The position numbers and the translations under genes were made by a program. This document shows positions 24,051 to 32,713 of a stretch of DNA of 33,395 nt, piece by piece (position 1 is the stretch's first letter; every line of letters starts with the position of its first letter). Under the pieces are notes generated by a model, which saw only the letters and a program-made list of their open reading frames with translations, had not been told where the DNA came from and did not search any database. The DNA comes from Mycoplana rhizolycopersici (GTDB lineage: Bacteria > Pseudomonadota > Alphaproteobacteria > Rhizobiales > Rhizobiaceae). The DNA is taken from the NCBI RefSeq assembly GCF_013378445.1, contig NZ_JABXYK010000030.1:1-33395 (forward strand), given 5' to 3'.

Positions 24051-25403
24051 TCAGGCTGCCGGTTCTGAAAGTATTCTCTCGACGCGCAGGGCCGCCGCTA
24101 GCACGGTCGTATCCGCCCCGCGTGGACCGACGATTTGCATGCCGACAGGAAGGCCGTTCCGCCCCGTGCCGCAGGGCATCGACAGGGCAGGCAGTTGCGC
24201 GTGGTTGAAGCGGGGCGTGAGAGCCGCATGGTCCCGCGGTGCGGCGGGTTTCCCGCCGATCGTCTCCGGTCCCAGTCGGTCATGGGACCATGCCTTGCAG
24301 GGTGTTGTCAGCCCGATCAGAAGGTCATGGCTTGCGAACATCGGATCGAGCGCGCCGCGCAACCGGTGGGACTGGTCGAGCGCCCGGGCGACGGCGGTGC
24401 CCGGAAGGGCAAGTCCGCGCTCGATCTGCGCGCCGATATCCGGATCGAAAAGTTCCGGTTCCTGCCGCCAGCGCTCGCCGTAAAGCATGGCGAGGCCGGC
24501 ATGCTGCAGCGGCATCAGGACTTCCTCGCTCAGCCCATCGGGCCAGGAAACTTCGACGAACTCGATGATCCAGCCGGCATGCTTGAGAGACTGAACAGCC
24601 CCTTCGATTGCATCCCTGACATCGCCGTCGATTGCCGCCTCGATTCCGAAAGTCGGATTGTAGCCCAGGCGAAGCGGACGATCTGCTTGCTGCATCCGGC
24701 CGCCCAGGACCGAGAAAAGCAGCGCGCAATCGTCGACGGTCCTGCCCATGGGCGCGGTGACGGAAACGTCCCAGAACGGCTCGGCAAAACCAGGGCCATA
24801 GGGCAGGAGATCCTGGCTGGGCTTGAAGCCGACCACGCCACAATGCGCCGGCGGACGACGGCTCGATCCGCCGGCATCGGTGCCAAGCGCTACGGGCGCC
24901 ATGCTTGCTGCAAGAGCCGCAGCGTTACCGCCCGAGGAACCGCCCGGCGTCAGCGCAGCATCAAGCGGATGATGCGTGGTGCCGTACAGCGGCGTCTTCG
25001 TCACGCCCTTGCAGGCGAATTCCGAACAGGCGCCGATACCGATGACGATCGCTCCCGCGCCGCGCGCCAGCCGCACGGCTTCCGCGTCGCGGGGCGCGAC
25101 GAAGTCGGCAAAGAGGCGCGAGCCCTGGGTGATCGGCCAGCCTTCGGCCCAGATATTGTCTTTGACGATCAGCGGCACGCCGGCAAGCGGCAGGTGCTGG
25201 CCCTTCGCGATCCTGTCGTCGACCTGTGCGGCTTCGGCCAGCGAACGCTGTGCATCGATCGCCACCAGAGCGTTGAGCGTCGGATTGCGCTCAAGGATGA
25301 TCTCGAGATGGCGGCGCACGCTGTCGACGGCGCTGAACCTGCCGGCATTCACTGCGGCGGCAATCTGGCGGGTACGCATCGTGGCAATGTCACTGTCGCT
25401 CAT
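24051..25403 (-). CDS. Amidase signature family hydrolase
   Basis: A 450-residue amidase with the full Ser-cisSer-Lys triad: Lys81 (IVKDNIW), cis-Ser156 in GGSSGGN, and nucleophile Ser180 in TDAGGSS. The C-terminal LPALSMPCG and PVGMQIVG blocks are typical. The ATG at 25403 directly follows the deacetylase stop. In this operon it may hydrolyse the linear carbamoyl or amide product released by the hydantoinase, taking the place of a missing N-carbamoylase. It is not GatA: no gatB or gatC is nearby. Confidence 0.88.
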   Translation of the reverse strand: MSDSDIATMRTRQIAAAVNAGRFSAVDSVRRHLEIILERNPTLNALVAIDAQRSLAEAAQVDDRIAKGQHLPLAGVPLIVKDNIWAEGWPITQGSRLFADFVAPRDAEAVRLARGAGAIVIGIGACSEFACKGVTKTPLYGTTHHPLDAALTPGGSSGGNAAALAASMAPVALGTDAGGSSRRPPAHCGVVGFKPSQDLLPYGPGFAEPFWDVSVTAPMGRTVDDCALLFSVLGGRMQQADRPLRLGYNPTFGIEAAIDGDVRDAIEGAVQSLKHAGWIIEFVEVSWPDGLSEEVLMPLQHAGLAMLYGERWRQEPELFDPDIGAQIERGLALPGTAVARALDQSHRLRGALDPMFASHDLLIGLTTPCKAWSHDRLGPETIGGKPAAPRDHAALTPRFNHAQLPALSMPCGTGRNGLPVGMQIVGPRGADTTVLAAALRVERILSEPAA

Positions 25404-26321
25404 TCACGCCTCCACCGGTGCAAAGTCGGGGAGACCGACGGCATGTCGCCAGTAGGTGGCGATCTGTGCCCGCGTCGCGAACCACACCCCGCCCCGCGCC
25501 GCCATGGAGTCGAGCAACGCCTCCAGAGCGCCGATACGGGCCGGCCGGCCGATGATCCTCAGATGAAGGCCGATGCTCAGAATGCGCGGAATATCGCCGC
25601 CTTCGCGCCAAAGACGGTCGAAGGCGGCGAGGCAGTAGCGCGTGAAATCCTCCGGCTGTACAAAGCCGCCGCCCGGCTGAAAGCGCATGTCGTTCGTATC
25701 GAACGCGTAGGGCAACACCACATGCGGCGTTTCGCCGACGGGAACGACATAGGGGGTGTCGTCGTCATAGGCATCGGAATCGTAGAGAAAGCCGCCATGT
25801 TCGACGAGCAGGCGCCGCGTCTCGGGCGCCGAGGCCGAGCGGGTATGCCAGCCGCGCGGTGCGATGCCGCCTGCCTCCCGGACGGCGTTGAATGTACGTG
25901 CGATGTTCGCGCGCTGTTCGTCTTCCGACATGCCGGCCAGGCGCTCCCAGCGCCAGCCATGACAGCTTGCCTCGTGGCCGCGCGAGACGATATCCCGAAC
26001 CATCCATGGCGAACGCGCCGCCGCCCGGCCGCAGCAGGAGAAGGTGGCGGGGGTCGAATGCCGTGACAACGCGTCGAGGATGCGGCCATAGCCCACCCGT
26101 GGACCATAGCCGTAGTGGCTTTCCATGCAGGGGTCGGGAGAGCCGATCACCTCTTCGCGCGCCTCGTAGATGCTTTCGTTGCGTTCGTCTCCGTCGGCGA
26201 TGGACAGCTCGGCGCCCTCTTCCACATTGACGACGAAAGAGACCGCGAGGCGCGCGCCGTCAGGCCACCTGACATCGGGATGGCCATGGCGATAGCCGAT
26301 GAAATTGCGTCTGTCGCCCAT
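25404..26321 (-). CDS. Polysaccharide-deacetylase-family (PuuE-like) hydrolase
   Basis: A 305-residue NodB-homology protein resembling the PuuE/allantoinase-like branch rather than sugar deacetylases. Marks are FVVNVEEGAE near 29-38, MESHYGYGPRVGY near 67-79, SRGHEASCHGWRWE near 112-125, and GGFLYDSDAYDDDTPY near 175-190. No signal peptide is seen, so it acts in the cytoplasm. ATG 26321 shares one base with the permease stop. PuuE-type enzymes open ureide rings without a metal-dependent amidohydrolase fold. A second ring-opening step, on allantoin or a similar compound, is a reasonable inference. Confidence 0.8.
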   Translation of the reverse strand: MGDRRNFIGYRHGHPDVRWPDGARLAVSFVVNVEEGAELSIADGDERNESIYEAREEVIGSPDPCMESHYGYGPRVGYGRILDALSRHSTPATFSCCGRAAARSPWMVRDIVSRGHEASCHGWRWERLAGMSEDEQRANIARTFNAVREAGGIAPRGWHTRSASAPETRRLLVEHGGFLYDSDAYDDDTPYVVPVGETPHVVLPYAFDTNDMRFQPGGGFVQPEDFTRYCLAAFDRLWREGGDIPRILSIGLHLRIIGRPARIGALEALLDSMAARGGVWFATRAQIATYWRHAVGLPDFAPVEA

Positions 26322-27118
26322 CACTGGATCATCCGGTTGAGGCCGACGGTGCGCGAGCCGACGATGAGTGCGACGAGCGCCAGTGCGATCAGGCCGGTGG
26401 AGATGGCGGCGATCGTCGGATCGGGTGCTTCTTCCAGATATTGCAGCATCTTGATGGGCAGCGTCTTGTTCCAGGCATCGGTGAGGAAGATGGAGATCGG
26501 GTAATTGTCCATCGAGGCGAGGAAGGCGAACATGCCCGAGGTGAGGAAGGCCGGCGCAAGGCCCGGCACCAGCACCTTCAGGATCGCCTTTGGATAGGGC
26601 AGGCCGAGCGTCTGCGCCGCATCGATCAGCGAGAAATCGAACTTTTCGAGCGCTGCGACGAGGGTGCGGACCACGTAGGGGAGGGTGATGACGATGTGCG
26701 CAAGCAACAGGCTCCAGTAGGCGTCGCGCAGCCCGAGTTCCCGGAAGAACTGCAGCAGCGCCACACCGATCACCAGGCCAGGCATCATTAGTGGCGACAC
26801 TGTGAAGGTGGCGAGCGCCTCTCGTCCGCGGAAGCGCCCACGCACGATCGCAAGCGATGCGAGCGTGCCGACGACGAGCGCTACCACCGTCGAGATCACG
26901 GCGAGATTGACCGAAAGCCACAGCGCGGCCAGAAGGTCCGGTTTGCGCGCCATGCTCTCGTACCAGCGCAGCGACCAGTCCGGCGGAGGCAGCGTGTAGA
27001 CGGTCGAGGATGTGAACGAGACGATCACCGTGATAATGAGCGGGGTCAGCAGATAGATGCAGGCGAACAAGGCGATGAGCCAGCTCACCGTCGTTGCGAT
27101 CCGGTCCGTAAGGGTCAT
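26321..27118 (-). CDS. PotC-like ABC importer permease
   Basis: A 265-residue binding-protein-dependent permease with about six membrane helices. The EAA-loop is EKFDFSLIDAAQTLGLPYPKA (165-185), where D-A-A-x-x-L-G is the ATPase contact. It pairs with the PotB-like permease, whose stop it overlaps by ATGA. The type (spermidine/putrescine, PotC) suits small cationic or polar nitrogen compounds. Together with the ATPase and the Tat-exported binding protein it forms a full importer for the operon's substrate. Confidence 0.9.
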   Translation of the reverse strand: MTLTDRIATTVSWLIALFACIYLLTPLIITVIVSFTSSTVYTLPPPDWSLRWYESMARKPDLLAALWLSVNLAVISTVVALVVGTLASLAIVRGRFRGREALATFTVSPLMMPGLVIGVALLQFFRELGLRDAYWSLLLAHIVITLPYVVRTLVAALEKFDFSLIDAAQTLGLPYPKAILKVLVPGLAPAFLTSGMFAFLASMDNYPISIFLTDAWNKTLPIKMLQYLEEAPDPTIAAISTGLIALALVALIVGSRTVGLNRMIQ

Positions 27119-27984
27119 GCCTGCCTCCCCGAAAGCCGCTTGAGGATGATGGAAGATGCGATGACGATCATCGCCGCGATGACGAGCAGAACCGCCGACA
27201 TCGTGGAGCCCATCTGCTCGTCTCGAAGGTAGAGGAACGACCGGGCGATGAGCATGGATAGCATCTGGCTGCGTTCGCCCACGATCAGGTTCGGGATGAC
27301 GTACATGGAAACCGCCATCGAGAAGACGAAGGCGGCGCCTGCGACAACACCCGGCAGCGTTAGCGGCAGGGTGACTCGGAAGAAACGGAAGAATGGTCCC
27401 GCGCCGAGCGTCGCGGCGGCAGGTCCGAGATTGGGATTGATCTGTCGGATTACGGCATAGATCGGCAGCACCATGAAGGGCAGGAAGATGTTGGCTGCGC
27501 CGATCACCAGCGCCGTCTCGGTGAAAAGCAGGCGCAGCGGCTCGTCGATGATGCCAAGGCCGAGAAGCGTCTTGTTTATCACCCCGTCGCTGCGGAACAC
27601 GATCGACCAGGCAAACGCCTTGACGATCACGCCGACGGAAAGTGGCAGGATCATCGCGATCAGGATGCATGTCTGGACGAAGCCGCGGGCGCGAGCCAGT
27701 GCAAAGGCTGTCGGATAGCCGAGAACGAGCGTCAGCAGCGTCGTCTCGAAGGCGATGACGATCGTGCGGCGGAGCGCGGTCAGCATGTAGGGATCGGAGA
27801 AGAATGCGATGTAGCCGGCGACGGAAAGCGCGCCGTCGGCATCCCGGAAGCTTTTGAGCAGCAGGAACGCGATCGGCAGGGCGAACAGCATCCCAAGCAG
27901 CAGGAGCGATGGAACGGCGAGCAGAAGAAAAGGATCTCTTGTCCGGCCGGCCGGCGAGGCGGTCTTGGCAGCGGCGTGGCTCAT
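27115..27984 (-). CDS. PotB-like ABC importer permease
   Basis: A 289-residue permease with an N-terminal hydrophilic stretch, then about six helices. The cytoplasmic EAA-like loop reads LGPAAATLGAGPFFRFFRVT, close to the PotB/HisM pattern. ATG 27984 overlaps the ATPase stop by ATGA. Longer in-frame starts would overlap the ATPase gene and are rejected. It is the partner of the next permease; order ATPase, PotB-type, PotC-type is standard. Confidence 0.9.
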   Translation of the reverse strand: MSHAAAKTASPAGRTRDPFLLLAVPSLLLLGMLFALPIAFLLLKSFRDADGALSVAGYIAFFSDPYMLTALRRTIVIAFETTLLTLVLGYPTAFALARARGFVQTCILIAMILPLSVGVIVKAFAWSIVFRSDGVINKTLLGLGIIDEPLRLLFTETALVIGAANIFLPFMVLPIYAVIRQINPNLGPAAATLGAGPFFRFFRVTLPLTLPGVVAGAAFVFSMAVSMYVIPNLIVGERSQMLSMLIARSFLYLRDEQMGSTMSAVLLVIAAMIVIASSIILKRLSGRQA

Positions 27985-29060
27985 TGGCGGTGCTCCGCCG
28001 GATAGACGAGCGTGTCCTCCACCCTCCAACCGAAGGTGACCGGGGAGCCGGCGGATGGAAGCCCGATGGCGTACGCACCGGACTCCTCGCATACCAGGCA
28101 ATCGTCACCGGAGGCGGCGCCGTAGATCAGGGTCTTCGCGCCGAGGCACATGACGTCGCTGAGCGTCGCCGTGACCCGGTTTGTCGCCTCCGGCGATCCT
28201 TGCGGCAGGCCCGGCGAGATGAGTTCCGGCCGCACTCCGACCAGGACCCTGGCACCTGCGATGAAATTGCCCGGAGCGGTGATGTCGCCATAGGCCGTGG
28301 AAATGCGAAGAAGCCGGCCCTCGGCGCTCTTCACCGTGCCGGCAAGTCGCATCGACATGCCGACGAAGTCGAGTACGAAACTCGTCGCCGGTTTTGAGTA
28401 GAGATCCATCGGGCCGCCATATTGCTCGATCCTGCCGGCGTTCATCACCGCGATCCTGTCTGACACGGCGAGTGCTTCTTCCTGATCGTGGGTCACGAAG
28501 ACGGCGGTGATGCCGCGTGAACGAAGAAGGGCCTTCAACTCGACCTGCATGGTTTCGCGCAGTTTGCGGTCCAGCGCTGAAAAGGGCTCGTCGAGCAGCA
28601 GGAGGTCGGGTGCCACGACGAGTGCGCGCGCTACCGCGACACGCTGCTGCTGGCCGCCGGAGAGCGCAGAAATCGGCCGGTCGGCATATTGCTCCATGCG
28701 AACGAGAGCCAGCGCCTCTTCGACCGGAACCTTCTGCTGAGCCTTCGTCATTCCGCGTGCCGAAAGGCCGAAACCGACGTTCTCACGGACGTTCAGATGC
28801 GGGAAAAGTGCGTAGTTCTGGAAAACCACCGATACGTTCCGCCGGTGGGCGGGCAGGGTGGTCACTTCGCGTTCCGCCAGCCTTATCGTTCCGCTGTCGG
28901 CGGAAACCAGTCCCGCAACCATCCGCAACAATGTGGTCTTGCCGCAGCCCGACGGGCCCAGCAACGAGACCAGTTCACCCTTGAGCACCGAGAAATCGAG
29001 CTTGTCGAGCACCGTGTTGTCTCGATAGCTCTTGGTGATGCCTTTTACGTCCAGGTACAT
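27981..29060 (-). CDS. PotA-like ABC importer ATPase
   Basis: A 359-residue ATPase with C-terminal TOBE-type regulatory domain (about 260-355). Walker A is GPSGCGKT (35-42), Q-loop Gln81, signature LSGGQ (133-137), Walker B LLLLDE (153-158), His191 switch. I place the start at ATG 29060 (MYLDVKG), which has AAGGGGA upstream. An in-frame ATG at 29093 has GGAGG, but both lie inside a perfect hairpin. The two starts differ by 11 codons. It powers the two following permeases and overlaps the PotB-like gene by 4 nt. Confidence 0.88.
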   Translation of the reverse strand: MYLDVKGITKSYRDNTVLDKLDFSVLKGELVSLLGPSGCGKTTLLRMVAGLVSADSGTIRLAEREVTTLPAHRRNVSVVFQNYALFPHLNVRENVGFGLSARGMTKAQQKVPVEEALALVRMEQYADRPISALSGGQQQRVAVARALVVAPDLLLLDEPFSALDRKLRETMQVELKALLRSRGITAVFVTHDQEEALAVSDRIAVMNAGRIEQYGGPMDLYSKPATSFVLDFVGMSMRLAGTVKSAEGRLLRISTAYGDITAPGNFIAGARVLVGVRPELISPGLPQGSPEATNRVTATLSDVMCLGAKTLIYGAASGDDCLVCEESGAYAIGLPSAGSPVTFGWRVEDTLVYPAEHRQ

Positions 29061-29075
29061 TCCACATTCCCCTTG

Positions 29076-29106
29076 CGGAGGACGGGTGTTCATAGCCCGT
29101 CCTCCG
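29076..29106 (-). other. 11-bp perfect hairpin enclosing an ATPase start codon
   Basis: CGGAGGACGGG and CCCGTCCTCCG pair exactly around a 9-nt loop. On the message the 5' arm holds GGAGG and the loop holds the AUG of 29093. It lies between the binding-protein gene and the ATPase gene. It could lower ATPase translation relative to the binding protein, or act as a processing barrier. Confidence 0.65.
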
Positions 29107-29122
29107 GATCGTTGATGACGGA

Positions 29123-30169
29123 TCAGATCGCCATGAGGCGGTCGAACTGCTCGATCCAGCCGGCGCGGTTCTTCGAGACGAAGGCCCAGTCGGGACTGAA
29201 CACCTCGACGTCCTCGGGCACGATATCCAGGCCCGTGACCTCCGTGTTTGCCGGCAGGGCATAGGTCGACTTGGCCAGGATCGTCTGCAGCTCCGCGCCG
29301 AGCATCTCGTTGACATAGGCGGCGGCCAGTTCCGGATACGGTCCGTCCTTGACCATGCAGATGCCCGACGGCATGGCGAAGATGCCTTCCTTCGGCGCGG
29401 CCAGATCGATTGCAGCACCCTCGATCTTGCGCGGCAGCGCATAGGAGGAGAACTGGCCGGCCAGCATGGCGATTTCGTTCTGTTCCAGCAGGTTGAACGA
29501 CTGGGTCAGCACCGAGTAGACGTTCAGCAGATTTGGCTTCAGTTCCTCGAGTTTGCCGAATGCGGCATCGATCTCGTACTGTGCCTCTGCGAGCGGCTTG
29601 CCCGTGGCCAGATGTGCCGCCATGAAAAGCGTCCACATGCCTTCGGTGTTCTGCAGCGAGGGAATGACGACCTTGCTCTTGAAGCTCGGATCCCACAGCT
29701 TGGCCCAGCTATCGACGCCGCCAACGGCGGTGTTGTAGGCCACACCCGCCCACGGCTGCACGTAGTTGGCCCACATGCCCTCCATGTGCACGGCGCCGGT
29801 ACGCAGCTTTGCGACGTTTGGCGCAATGTGCGCCGTGATCGGCGTCAGCAATCCCTCATTGACGGCCATGATCATGACCGGATCGTCCATCTGCACCACC
29901 GACAGGTAGGGATTGGCCTTGTTCGATTGCATCTTTTCCAGGTTCACCAGCGACTTGGTGCCCTCGAAGATGATGCGTGCCCCGTGCTTCTTCTCGAAGG
30001 CGGGGGCGACGATTTCCTCCACCCATTTCGTGTGGCTTGCGGCGCCGCCGACGACAAGCTCCTTCGTCTGCGCGCGCAGAATTCCAGGGGTGGCCAGAAA
30101 GGTGGCCGCGGCGGCGCCGGTCTTGATGAGGCTTCGACGGGTAACGTCGGTCGATCCGTTCTTTGTCAT
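29123..30169 (-). CDS. PotD-like periplasmic binding protein with Tat signal
   Basis: A 348-residue binding protein of the polyamine/iron-polyamine class. The N-terminus TRRSLIKTGAAAATFL is a twin-arginine (Tat) signal, cleaved near residue 33 (ILRAQ), so it folds before export. Mature marks are VVGGAASHTKWVEEIVAPAF, AYNTAVGG and WDPSFKSKVVIPS. ATG 30169 follows GAGAG. It is the first gene of the leftward operon and faces the shared regulatory region. Cargo is unknown; the operon suggests a ureide, hydantoin or related amide rather than a polyamine. Confidence 0.88.
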   Translation of the reverse strand: MTKNGSTDVTRRSLIKTGAAAATFLATPGILRAQTKELVVGGAASHTKWVEEIVAPAFEKKHGARIIFEGTKSLVNLEKMQSNKANPYLSVVQMDDPVMIMAVNEGLLTPITAHIAPNVAKLRTGAVHMEGMWANYVQPWAGVAYNTAVGGVDSWAKLWDPSFKSKVVIPSLQNTEGMWTLFMAAHLATGKPLAEAQYEIDAAFGKLEELKPNLLNVYSVLTQSFNLLEQNEIAMLAGQFSSYALPRKIEGAAIDLAAPKEGIFAMPSGICMVKDGPYPELAAAYVNEMLGAELQTILAKSTYALPANTEVTGLDIVPEDVEVFSPDWAFVSKNRAGWIEQFDRLMAI

Positions 30170-30205
30170 GGCGATCTCTCTCGGTTTCTTGGGGTGGTCG
30201 AATTA

Positions 30206-30318
30206 CGCCAATCGGAGTTGCAAATGGCATGCCATTTTGAAAAAAACAATATTTACATTGGCTTGTTAATGGATAAATATTTTATCGCGAACATTTTAAC
30301 GCCTATTGAGTTGGCGTT
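30206..30318. promoter_or_regulatory. Divergent regulatory region with palindromes (GntR candidate sites)
   Basis: The A/T-rich gap between the binding-protein and amidohydrolase genes holds a perfect 16-bp palindrome, AAATGGCATGCCATTT (30222-30237). It also holds an 8-bp inverted repeat AATATTTA/TAAATATT (30248-30255 and 30274-30281, 18 nt apart) and an outer ACGCCAA/TTGGCGT pair (30206-30212, 30312-30318). The 16-bp palindrome is the best operator candidate for the GntR/FCD protein at 31719-32441. -10-like TAAATAT is at 30274-30280. Confidence 0.55.
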
Positions 30319-30354
30319 TGCCCATAATTTCCTCACTCTATTCCGGAGAACTTC

Positions 30355-31707
30355 ATGTCAGTCACAGCCGCCGCACCGGAGAAATTCGACCTCGTCCTCG
30401 ACAATGTCACCCTGGTCACACCCGGCCGGCCGGCCGGGCGTGACATGGCCGTGGCCATATGCGGCGGTGCCGTGAAGCGGATCGCGCCCGCCGGCGAACT
30501 GAGGCACAGTCTTGCGGACAGGCGGATAGACGGACGCGGCGGCCTGCTGATGCCGGGCCTCGTCAACACGCACAACCATTCGCCGCTGATGATCGTGCGG
30601 GGCATGGTCGAGGATATCGGCTTCGCACCGGCCTACACGAAGGGCGTGCCGCAGGGCCACTGGCTTTCCGACGAGGAGACGCTGGCGCTTTCCCGCCTGG
30701 GTCTGCTGGAAATGATCCGTTTCGGATGCACGTCCATCGTCGACTACTATCGCAAGCCGCTGGCACTGGCGCAGGCCGCAAACGAGGCAGGTATCCGCGC
30801 CTTTCTCGGGGGGCGGGTGATGGATGTCGACACGGCTGCCCTGGCCGAGGGGCGGTTCCAGCATGATCCGGCGCTTGGCGAGGCAACGCTTGCCGACAAC
30901 CTGAAGCTCATCGCCGAGTGGGATGGCGCCAATAACGGCCTGATCCGCTGCTTCTACGGGCCGCACGCGCCGGACACGGTCTCACGGGAGCTTTACCGCA
31001 CAATAGCGGCCATGGCGGAAAAGGACGGCCGCCAGATCCATACGCATCTGGCGCAGTCGCGAATGGAAGTTGCCCACATGCAGGCGCGCGAAGGCATGAG
31101 ATCCAGCGATTTTCTCGAGGATGTCGGCGTCTTGAACGACCGTCTTGTCGCGGCGCATTGTATCTTTCTGGAAGAAGACGAGATTGGAAAACTCGGCCGG
31201 GCCGGTGTGCAGGTGGCGCACGCGCCGATCGGCAATGCCTCGTTCGGTGCGGCCGCGCCGATCGCCGCTCTTGCGGAAGCCGGAGCCAACATCACGCTTT
31301 GCACCGATACCAAGTCTGGCGACATGTTCGAGGCGATGCGAATGGCGCTGGCGTCGGCGCGGTTGCGTGCGAAGGAAACCTTCGTCTTCGACGCCGCCAC
31401 GGTCTTCGGCTGGGCGACGACCGGTGGGGCGCGGGCGCTCGGCGTTGAGGACAAGGTGGGCAGGATTGAGATCGGCAATAGGGCGGATCTGACCCTGCTC
31501 GATTCCAGGGCGCCCAACCTCTACCCCGTAGTCGACGGCTTCGGCGTCATCGCACATCTGGGGTCGGGGGCAAACGTGCGAACTGTCATCTGCGACGGCA
31601 ATGTCCTGATCGACGATGGCCGGGCGACCTGGGCGGACGAGGACGAAATTATCGCCACGGCACAGGCTGTCGCGGACCGGCTCTGGCAACGTGCAAGGGC
31701 TGCCTGA
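30355..31707 (+). CDS. Metal-dependent amidohydrolase (TrzA/SsnA-type, subtype I)
   Basis: A 450-residue cytoplasmic amidohydrolase. Metal ligands by pattern are His73 and His75 (VNTHNHSP), His231 (IHTHLAQS), His268 (VAAHCIF) and Asp318 (LCTDTK). This mononuclear set is typical of the deaminase/chlorohydrolase branch (guanine deaminase, N-ethylammeline chlorohydrolase, SsnA). ATG 30355 follows GGAG. Transcribed divergently from the importer operon, it probably deaminates or hydrolyses an aminated ring before or after the hydantoinase step. Exact substrate not deducible. Confidence 0.88.
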   Translation: MSVTAAAPEKFDLVLDNVTLVTPGRPAGRDMAVAICGGAVKRIAPAGELRHSLADRRIDGRGGLLMPGLVNTHNHSPLMIVRGMVEDIGFAPAYTKGVPQGHWLSDEETLALSRLGLLEMIRFGCTSIVDYYRKPLALAQAANEAGIRAFLGGRVMDVDTAALAEGRFQHDPALGEATLADNLKLIAEWDGANNGLIRCFYGPHAPDTVSRELYRTIAAMAEKDGRQIHTHLAQSRMEVAHMQAREGMRSSDFLEDVGVLNDRLVAAHCIFLEEDEIGKLGRAGVQVAHAPIGNASFGAAAPIAALAEAGANITLCTDTKSGDMFEAMRMALASARLRAKETFVFDAATVFGWATTGGARALGVEDKVGRIEIGNRADLTLLDSRAPNLYPVVDGFGVIAHLGSGANVRTVICDGNVLIDDGRATWADEDEIIATAQAVADRLWQRARAA

Positions 31708-31718
31708 CAAGGCCCGCT

Positions 31719-32441
31719 CTAGCGCGGCGGGGATTCCGCCGCCTGTCCCCGCAAGACGGCGCAGACCGTGTCGCCGGTATGGTTCAGGTGCCCTTGCCAG
31801 ACGCGTCGCGCGGCCTCCGGGTCGCGCTTTCGCAGTGCTTCCATCAAGGCCTCGTGTTCGGCGACGGATTCGTTCCAGCGGTCCGGCTTCATGATCGCCA
31901 TGTACCGGCCACGGCGTGCCCTCAGCATGAGGCCTGCATGGGTGGCGCGCAGGATGCTGTTGCCGGAAAAGTCGACCACCAGGTCGTGAATGCGGCTGTT
32001 GACGTCAAAATAGAGGTCCTTGTCCTTGTTTCGGTAATGTTCAAGCATGTCCGCATGCAGTATTTCGAGGTGCGCCAATTCGTCGTCGGTGATGCGCTGG
32101 GCCGCCAATTGTGCGGCCAGGCTCTCCATTCCGGCGATCACCTCGAAGAGTTCCCGGGCTTCCTCGACCGTGAACGAAATCACCCGCGCGCCGCGGTTCT
32201 GGGAGATCTCGACAAGGCCATCGCGTTCGAGCAGCTTCAATGCCTCGCGCAGCGGCGTGCGGGACACTTTCATGCGCACGCTCAGTTCCCGCTCGGGAAT
32301 GCGGCTGCCGGGCACCATCTCGCCACGGATGATAAGGCTTCGCAGAAGCGCCGCCGCCTGATGGGCAAGCGGTTCCCGCTTCGAAAGAAGTACCTTGGGC
32401 GGACGGCCTCGCTTCAGGAGTTTTTGCGTGGATGTCTCCAT
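31719..32441 (-). CDS. GntR-family transcriptional regulator, FCD domain, with AT-hook-like N-terminus
   Basis: A 240-residue regulator: winged helix (about 25-90, with SRTPLREALKLLERDGLVE) and FCD effector domain (about 95-230). Metal/acid ligand histidines are in SRIHDLVVDFSGN and EHEALM. Before the winged helix, residues 10-16 read KRGRPPK, an AT-hook core that could grip the A/T-rich divergent region. ATG 32441 is used; GTG 32465 is possible. It converges with the amidohydrolase gene, 11 nt away, and is the likely local regulator. Ligand is probably a pathway intermediate. Confidence 0.88.
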   Translation of the reverse strand: METSTQKLLKRGRPPKVLLSKREPLAHQAAALLRSLIIRGEMVPGSRIPERELSVRMKVSRTPLREALKLLERDGLVEISQNRGARVISFTVEEARELFEVIAGMESLAAQLAAQRITDDELAHLEILHADMLEHYRNKDKDLYFDVNSRIHDLVVDFSGNSILRATHAGLMLRARRGRYMAIMKPDRWNESVAEHEALMEALRKRDPEAARRVWQGHLNHTGDTVCAVLRGQAAESPPR

Positions 32442-32713
32442 ATCGCACTCACGTGTAGATGACACTGCCTACCTACATCGGAAGGCGGTCGTTGACCATC
32501 CGTCGTTGTCGCCGCAGTTTCGGGCGGCAGGGACGAGACGCCGTTCAGGGGACGTGCGAGGATCGCTGCTCCGCGGTAGTACCCCAGTGCCAGCTGCGCC
32601 GGCTCCGCCGGATTCCCTCGACCGGCATCGGGGGTGTCTCTTTCGAGCATTCCGTCATCTCCATGGATGGGGCCGGAGAATCGCTGACAGCAGGCTTATG
32701 TGGCAACACCGGT

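Noticed and set aside
24135-26066. 643-codon rightward open frame
   Set aside because: It lies antisense to the amidase and deacetylase genes, whose family motifs are clear; GC-rich codon bias creates such shadows.
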